Part shown: one piece after another, positions 59,681 through 64,000 of the stretch
How positions within the stretch are numbered: position 1 is the stretch's first letter
How the letters are laid out: every line of letters starts with the position of its first letter
Origin: Adiantum capillus-veneris
Lineage: Eukaryota > Streptophyta > Polypodiopsida > Polypodiales > Pteridaceae
NCBI GenBank assembly: GCA_014529385.2
Contig: CM043959.1
Span: 85,293,029-85,357,028, forward strand
DNA length: 64,000 nt
Reading direction: 5' to 3'
The notes under the pieces: generated by a model
The model's database searches: none
Told to the model about the DNA's origin: nothing
The model's input: the letters and a program-made list of their open reading frames with translations, nothing else
Translations under genes and position numbers: made by a program

Positions 59681-61583
59681 AGGAGGTAGGAGGAACCAAT
59701 TGTCACCCCCTAGAGAAAGAACACCCCCACCCCGAGCACCACCCCCACCAACACAAATTCTACATCCACCCCAGACACCACTACAAGCATCCATCCCACC
59801 TCTTCCACCAGCCCCACCACCTGATCACCCTGTAAACATCATAAGGCTAGAAGAGAAAGGAAAAGCCATAGTAGTGGATCCACCCAGAGCAAAGGAGAGG
59901 GACAAGGGTAAGGAGAAGGTAACCTTTTTAGAACCACTTGAAGCCATGACTGTGAAAAGAGCTAGGAGGGAGAAAGCTACACAATCAGATGATGAGAGAA
60001 GCATGAGAGGAGAAACTAGCAAGAGGCCATCCAGGCCACGACGGAAATTGGGCATCACCAACTTCCAGCTAGGGGAAAGTTCTAAGCCCTATGATCTAAC
60101 ATTGGATGTGGCAGAGCAAGGACCAAAAATTACATGGCCACAGCTGCTACATCTTGCACCAAAAGTAAGGCGACAATGGTCTAAAATGGTAAGTACAAGA
60201 CGCTCCAAAACAAAGGTAGCCGGAGAAATTTCGGGATGCAACATGGATGACATCCTTCCAATTGTCGACGTAAACATAAAAGGAAAGAGGGTTGGAAACA
60301 CCTACATTGATGGAGATGCACAAATCTGTGTAATGAGCGAAGCTATGATACTTCGATTAGGGCTCGAGGTTGACAGGCCTTCTCCATGCAAGGCAAAGAT
60401 GGCAAACAACGCAAAAGTAAAGTGTGTGGGTGTGGTAAGTGCCGTGAAAATCAAATCTTTCAACACTGAGGTAGAGGTAGATGTTTTTGTAATGCCTACT
60501 AAGGGGGAGGGCTATCCGTTTATTTTGGGAAGGCCTTGGTTGATGGCCATGAAGGCAAAAAAGGACTGGGGTACTGGCCTTCTACGCATGACCAGTAAGA
60601 AAGGGGAGACAATCTACTACAACATGAGGATTGGAAATCAGAAGCAAATGAATCTGGAAACATCGGCAGATGAAAACACTAGCGAATCTTGCAGTTCTGA
60701 GGAGGAGACCACATCCACCGACGAAAGTGACAGTTCCATTGATGTGATGGGTATCATTATGAAGGATCCACAAAGGGTAAGCACAAGTGGTGATCCATCA
60801 CCAAAAGGGCAACCCAATGAAGAGGAGAGAAAATCACCTGGCCTAGGAGGAAGTAGGTTGAAGGGTATGTTGTCTACGGAATTAACACTTGAGGAGAAAA
60901 ATATTTTTTTGCAAATGTTGATGGGATTTCCTAACCTGTTCATTGACAACTATGAAAGAATCACAGGCATTACAGTGGTGGAACATCATATTAAGCTGAA
61001 GGAAGGGGTAAAACCAGTTGTGCAAAAGCTACGACGATTGGGGGTCATACAAGAAAAGGCACTCTTGGCCGAGGTAAGGAAACTGCTGGAGGTGGGATTC
61101 ATCTATCCTGTAGAAAACTCAGAATGGGTGTCACCCGTAGTGGTGACGCCTAAAAAAAATGGTAAGTGGAGGGTCTGTGTTGACTACAAACCACTAAATG
61201 CAGCTACAAAGAGAGACCACTTTCCTCTCCCTTTCTTGGATAAAATTCTGAATGAAGTAGCGGGTTTTGAATGCTATACCGTCTGTGATGGTTATTCTGG
61301 ATACTTTCAAATACGCATAGCCTTGGAAGATCAGCTAAAAACCACTTTTATCACGCCATGGGTTTGTTTTGCATACAGGGTTATGCCATTTGGTCTCACA
61401 AATGCACCTGCCACATTCCAAAGATATGTCACATATGTTTTTCAACCGTTCTTTGGAACATCCATAAGAGTGTTCATTGATGATTTTTGTATATATAGCT
61501 CCCGTATTTCACATTTAGAAAAGGTAACTGAAGGTTTGGCCAGGTTGCAGAGCCTAGGTGGGTGGGCAATTAAATGTGGATAA
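59643..61583 (+). CDS. Tat-type pol, protease and reverse transcriptase part
   Basis: 646 codons open from the zinc knuckle onward. The first ATG at 59,643 is unlikely to be the true start, as the frame continues from gag. A Pro-rich linker (residues about 24-60) and a basic stretch precede the protease (about 205-315: GNTYIDGDAQICVMSEA, where the usual DSG is altered, and YPFILGRPWL). An acidic Ser-rich linker separates it from the RT (about 450-630): VSPVVVTPKKNGKWRVCVDYKPLN, CDGYSGYFQI, YRVMPFGLTNAPATFQR and the intact catalytic FIDDFCIYS. The frame is lost at about 61,560, where GGTG is duplicated (GGTGGGTGGGCA). The next frame continues the protein at QLNVDKCHIG. Confidence 0.85.
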   Translation: MYYCPKPRQNYNRGGRRNQLSPPRERTPPPRAPPPPTQILHPPQTPLQASIPPLPPAPPPDHPVNIIRLEEKGKAIVVDPPRAKERDKGKEKVTFLEPLEAMTVKRARREKATQSDDERSMRGETSKRPSRPRRKLGITNFQLGESSKPYDLTLDVAEQGPKITWPQLLHLAPKVRRQWSKMVSTRRSKTKVAGEISGCNMDDILPIVDVNIKGKRVGNTYIDGDAQICVMSEAMILRLGLEVDRPSPCKAKMANNAKVKCVGVVSAVKIKSFNTEVEVDVFVMPTKGEGYPFILGRPWLMAMKAKKDWGTGLLRMTSKKGETIYYNMRIGNQKQMNLETSADENTSESCSSEEETTSTDESDSSIDVMGIIMKDPQRVSTSGDPSPKGQPNEEERKSPGLGGSRLKGMLSTELTLEEKNIFLQMLMGFPNLFIDNYERITGITVVEHHIKLKEGVKPVVQKLRRLGVIQEKALLAEVRKLLEVGFIYPVENSEWVSPVVVTPKKNGKWRVCVDYKPLNAATKRDHFPLPFLDKILNEVAGFECYTVCDGYSGYFQIRIALEDQLKTTFITPWVCFAYRVMPFGLTNAPATFQRYVTYVFQPFFGTSIRVFIDDFCIYSSRISHLEKVTEGLARLQSLGGWAIKCG

Positions 61584-62925
61584 ATGCCACATTGGGGAGA
61601 GTAAAGTCATTCTACTAGGCCATGAAATTTCAACAGAAGGTATCAACGCCGACCCAAGTAAGGTGTCCGCACTCATAGCCGTACCTTCACCAATGACCGC
61701 ACGTCAACTGGTCTCTTTTCTACAGAAGGTGAGGTACTTAAGTAAATTCATACATCTACTATCACAACTTGTTCTACCACTGCAACAACTCACTCAAAGA
61801 TCAACTTTCACTTGGGACGAGGAAAGCGAACATCACTACAACAAGGTAAAGGAGGTCTTAGCCACTCTGCCAACTATCTCACCACCTAAGTGGTATGAAA
61901 AATTCTATGTCACCTCAAGTGTTGGTGATGACTCATTGGGAGCTGTGCTACTCCAAAAGGATACGACGACATCTTTCATGAGGCCAATCTACTTCTCTAG
62001 TCGAATGATGACAGCAGGAGAGAAAGGTTTCACCCATGTGGAACACTTAGTCCTAGCTCTTAGATTTGCAACTACAAAGTTTAGGTCATATTTGCTGCCT
62101 AAGCAATTTGTGATTCTAACCACGGATGAAATATTTCCCTATGTTGTACAACACATGGATGTGTCTGCTAGAATTACTAAATGGCTAGTTCGTCTGCAAG
62201 AGTTTGACTACACGGTACAGGTAGAAAGCATGACAAGGGCAAGTTTGGGGGGACTCATGACCTACCAAGTCTTTGAAAGGAAGGAGAAGCAATCTAAGGA
62301 AGGAGAAGTCCGATTACCTCCAGTACCACCGATGGTAGAAGGAGCATACTCTCTCTACTTTGATGAAGCCTACAAGCGAGCGTCCGACAAAGCAGCTGCA
62401 GGCATAGTGGTCTTTGATGACAAAGGGACAAAGGTATTTTCATTGGGCCAATTGTTAGATTCACATTCTAACAATGAAGCTGAGTATGCAGCACTAACCA
62501 AGGGTCTACAATGGTGCGTCTCGCAAGGTGTACAACGCCTTAATGTATTTGGGGATGCTCTACTTCTGGTAAGGCAAGTAAATGGAGCATGGACATGCAA
62601 GAATCCTAGTTTAAGGACTCACTTAAGTGGTGTAAAAACCTTGCTGGGTAAGTTTGAAGAAGTTCAAATACACCATATCCCAAGGGCTCAAAACCAAGAA
62701 GCAGATGCCCTAGCAAGTGAAAGACTACAGGAAGTGGTGGTTGGAGCAATAAAACTAAAGCTCCCTCTATTTCAAGGAAGTGATGCCTTGCCTGACATCA
62801 TGCATTTTTTGGAAACAGGGGAATTCCCATCAGATTTAACAAAAGGACAGAAGCAATGGCTGACGCGGAAGGCCACAAGGTATCGACTCATCAATGATGG
62901 TTTGTACTGTAAGGGTAAGGACTAA
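61558..62925 (+). CDS. Tat-type pol, RNase H and second RNase H part
   Basis: Continues RT from NVDKCHIGESKVILLGHEIS (thumb and connection). The first RNase H region (WYEKFYVTSSVGDDSLGAVL...FTHVEHLVLALRFA) lacks the usual first catalytic Asp, as is typical of the degenerate tether RNase H of Tat elements. The second RNase H (about 62,346-62,730) keeps all four acidic residues: Asp in YSLYFDEA, Glu in NNEAEYAAL, Asp in FGDALLLVRQV and Asp in NQEADALASE. It would remove RNA from the hybrid and process primers. The frame stops at TAA 62,923-62,925, and the same frame goes on directly into integrase, so the stop is a lesion and not a gene end. Confidence 0.85.
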   Translation: MGGQLNVDKCHIGESKVILLGHEISTEGINADPSKVSALIAVPSPMTARQLVSFLQKVRYLSKFIHLLSQLVLPLQQLTQRSTFTWDEESEHHYNKVKEVLATLPTISPPKWYEKFYVTSSVGDDSLGAVLLQKDTTTSFMRPIYFSSRMMTAGEKGFTHVEHLVLALRFATTKFRSYLLPKQFVILTTDEIFPYVVQHMDVSARITKWLVRLQEFDYTVQVESMTRASLGGLMTYQVFERKEKQSKEGEVRLPPVPPMVEGAYSLYFDEAYKRASDKAAAGIVVFDDKGTKVFSLGQLLDSHSNNEAEYAALTKGLQWCVSQGVQRLNVFGDALLLVRQVNGAWTCKNPSLRTHLSGVKTLLGKFEEVQIHHIPRAQNQEADALASERLQEVVVGAIKLKLPLFQGSDALPDIMHFLETGEFPSDLTKGQKQWLTRKATRYRLINDGLYCKGKD

Positions 62926-63909
62926 ATACTCAGGAAGGTCCCTCTCTCTCAGGAAATCACGGGAGTAATTGCTAGCTGTCACGACGGGGTTTGTGGTGGT
63001 CACTTTGCCCTAGACATAACAAGTAGGAAAATCTTGCAGGCAGGCTTCATATGGCCTAGCCTCAACCGTGATGTACACCTCTGGTGCAAAACATGTAAGT
63101 TGTGTCAAAAGGCCGGCACTAGGTCACTTATGCCTGAACCACAGACACCTATTCTCTCATATGGCCCATTTGAAAAATGGGGTATCGATGCCATTGGGCC
63201 ATTACCTAGGGCCAACTCAGGAAAATTCTACATTATCATGGGATTCGACTACATGACTAGATGGGCAGAGGCTACAACCACCACTAGAATCACAGCGGTA
63301 GAGGTAGCTAAATTTATCTACGAGCACATATGTTGTAGGTTTGGCACACCTTTAGAGATCATCTCTGATAGAGGGCCAGGTTTCAGAGCAGACTTGGTAG
63401 GAGAATTAATGCAGAAACTGGGGATTACAAGGAGGCACTCTTCACCATATTACCCTCAATGTAATGGCCTAGTTGAAAAGGTAAATGGAATGGTTTCTAA
63501 AATTATTACCAAGCAGGTAAACAATCATCCTGAAGACTGGGATAAGTATCTACTACCAGCTTTATGGGCCTACAGAACTTCATTTCGTACATCCTTGGGA
63601 TTCACACCGTATCATCTAGTATTTGGTAAGGAAGAAATCTTGCCCATTGAAGTGCAACTACAAAGTCTCAGAGTAATGGCAAGCCAGCTTCAACAACCCA
63701 ACATGCATTTGAGAGATCACATCATCAACTTGGAAAGACTGCAGCTGGACAGAGAAGAAGCAATAAATTATTATGCAGCACAAGAAGAGCATAGACGGCT
63801 TAGCTTTAACACGCATCTCAGGAAAAAAGAATTGAAGAAAGGAATGTTGGTGCTCCGCTACGACAATCGCTTCGACACGCGCAAGGATAAGAAACTCCTA
63901 CTCCGATAG
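62926..63909 (+). CDS. Tat-type pol, integrase part
   Basis: In frame with the preceding part after one TAA. The H-H-C-C zinc finger (CHDGVCGGHFALD...WCKTCKLCQKAG) is complete. The catalytic core has Asp in KWGIDAIGPLP, Asp in IISDRGPGF and Glu in NGLVEKVNGM, so the DDE triad looks intact. AYRTSFRTSLGFTPYHLVFG follows. A TAG at 63,907-63,909 sits where Trp is expected before EGPFIVRKK (the GPF/Y-type C-terminal module). That reading continues open to the window end without a chromodomain so far. A start at 63,034 (MQAGF) is internal to the finger and unlikely. Confidence 0.85.
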   Translation: MLRKVPLSQEITGVIASCHDGVCGGHFALDITSRKILQAGFIWPSLNRDVHLWCKTCKLCQKAGTRSLMPEPQTPILSYGPFEKWGIDAIGPLPRANSGKFYIIMGFDYMTRWAEATTTTRITAVEVAKFIYEHICCRFGTPLEIISDRGPGFRADLVGELMQKLGITRRHSSPYYPQCNGLVEKVNGMVSKIITKQVNNHPEDWDKYLLPALWAYRTSFRTSLGFTPYHLVFGKEEILPIEVQLQSLRVMASQLQQPNMHLRDHIINLERLQLDREEAINYYAAQEEHRRLSFNTHLRKKELKKGMLVLRYDNRFDTRKDKKLLLR

Positions 63910-64000
63910 GAAGGTCCTTTCATCGTCAGGAAAAAGTATGCCAATGGAAGCTACCAGCTTATGGAGGCTAATGGAAAACTTCATAAAACCAGGGTAAATG

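Larger units (their letters stand above)
56158..64000 (+). mobile_element. Tat-lineage Ty3 retrotransposon, 5' LTR to integrase (right end outside)
   Basis: Contains LTR, primer binding site, gag with CCHC knuckle, protease, RT, RNase H, a second RNase H and integrase in that order. The extra RNase H between the first RNase H and integrase is the hallmark of the plant Tat lineage. Damage is limited to a few stops and small indels, so it is much younger than the other elements here. The 3' LTR is beyond 64,000. Confidence 0.85.

Noticed and set aside
1-64000. Plant telomere repeats or rDNA
   Set aside because: No run of TTTAGGG or its complement and no rRNA-like stretch were noticed on reading.

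Overview
The window is nuclear DNA of a eukaryote, almost certainly a land plant with a large, repeat-rich genome. The evidence is canonical GT..AG introns, a chromovirus with a degraded chromodomain, a Tat-type Ty3 element with a second RNase H, a Ty1/copia pol, a plant-like L1 LINE and a hAT transposase. I cannot name the species. There is no sign of a bacterial, organellar or viral chromosome. No rRNA, tRNA or CRISPR array was recognised.

Left part (1-27.1 kb). Two divergently oriented protein genes are separated by about 18.7 kb that is mostly tandem repeat. The minus-strand gene (5,115 to 2,420, two exons) encodes a protein with a ParB/sulfiredoxin-like core (DGQH motif). The plus-strand gene (23,857-27,084) encodes a protein of about 1,075 codons with a DUF8039-like N-terminus and a DUF7869-like core. 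That core holds conserved Asp, Asp and Glu residues spaced like a DDE transposase. Each gene has a splice acceptor within a few bases upstream of its first ATG, so both probably have 5' leader introns. Around and between them lie three blocks of one satellite family (1-1,960; 5,190-19,735; 22,241-23,785). Each block is built on a core GGTCCACCACTTGTCCAA, always in the same orientation. In the largest block about seven diverged submonomers make a unit of about 440 bp, repeated about thirty times, and part of it is a regular 860-bp dimer. I read the whole as a candidate large DNA transposon, or its remains, with a nuclease-like accessory protein and an expanded field of repeated sites. This is inference. 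Each gene carries one defect: a one-base frameshift in an A6 run, and an in-frame TAG.

Middle part (27.1-39 kb). A degenerate L1-like LINE on the plus strand runs into the 3' end of a degenerate Ty1/copia element on the minus strand. The LINE-copia junction is tandemly triplicated with a period of 2,008 bp. A 288-bp MITE with 23-bp perfect terminal inverted repeats sits in the copia pol.

39-45.3 kb holds a decayed Ty3 chromovirus. It is flanked by a 5-bp duplication (ATTTT) and has a composite layout: a trace of one LTR, partial internal sequence, a partial LTR, full internal sequence and a full LTR. It may sit inside an older element with inverted ends near 38.9 and 47.2 kb.

45.3-56.1 kb holds AT-rich non-coding DNA and a hAT-like transposase split by about 4.6 kb of later sequence. 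That inserted sequence contains foldback modules next to poly-C tracts. A minus-strand Ty3 gag-protease relic follows.

56.2-64 kb is a younger Tat-lineage Ty3 element on the plus strand. It has a 5' LTR with TATA box and AATAAA, a primer binding site, a broken gag, and pol domains in the order protease, RT, RNase H, second RNase H, integrase. A few stops and one 4-bp duplication interrupt it, and it runs off the right edge.
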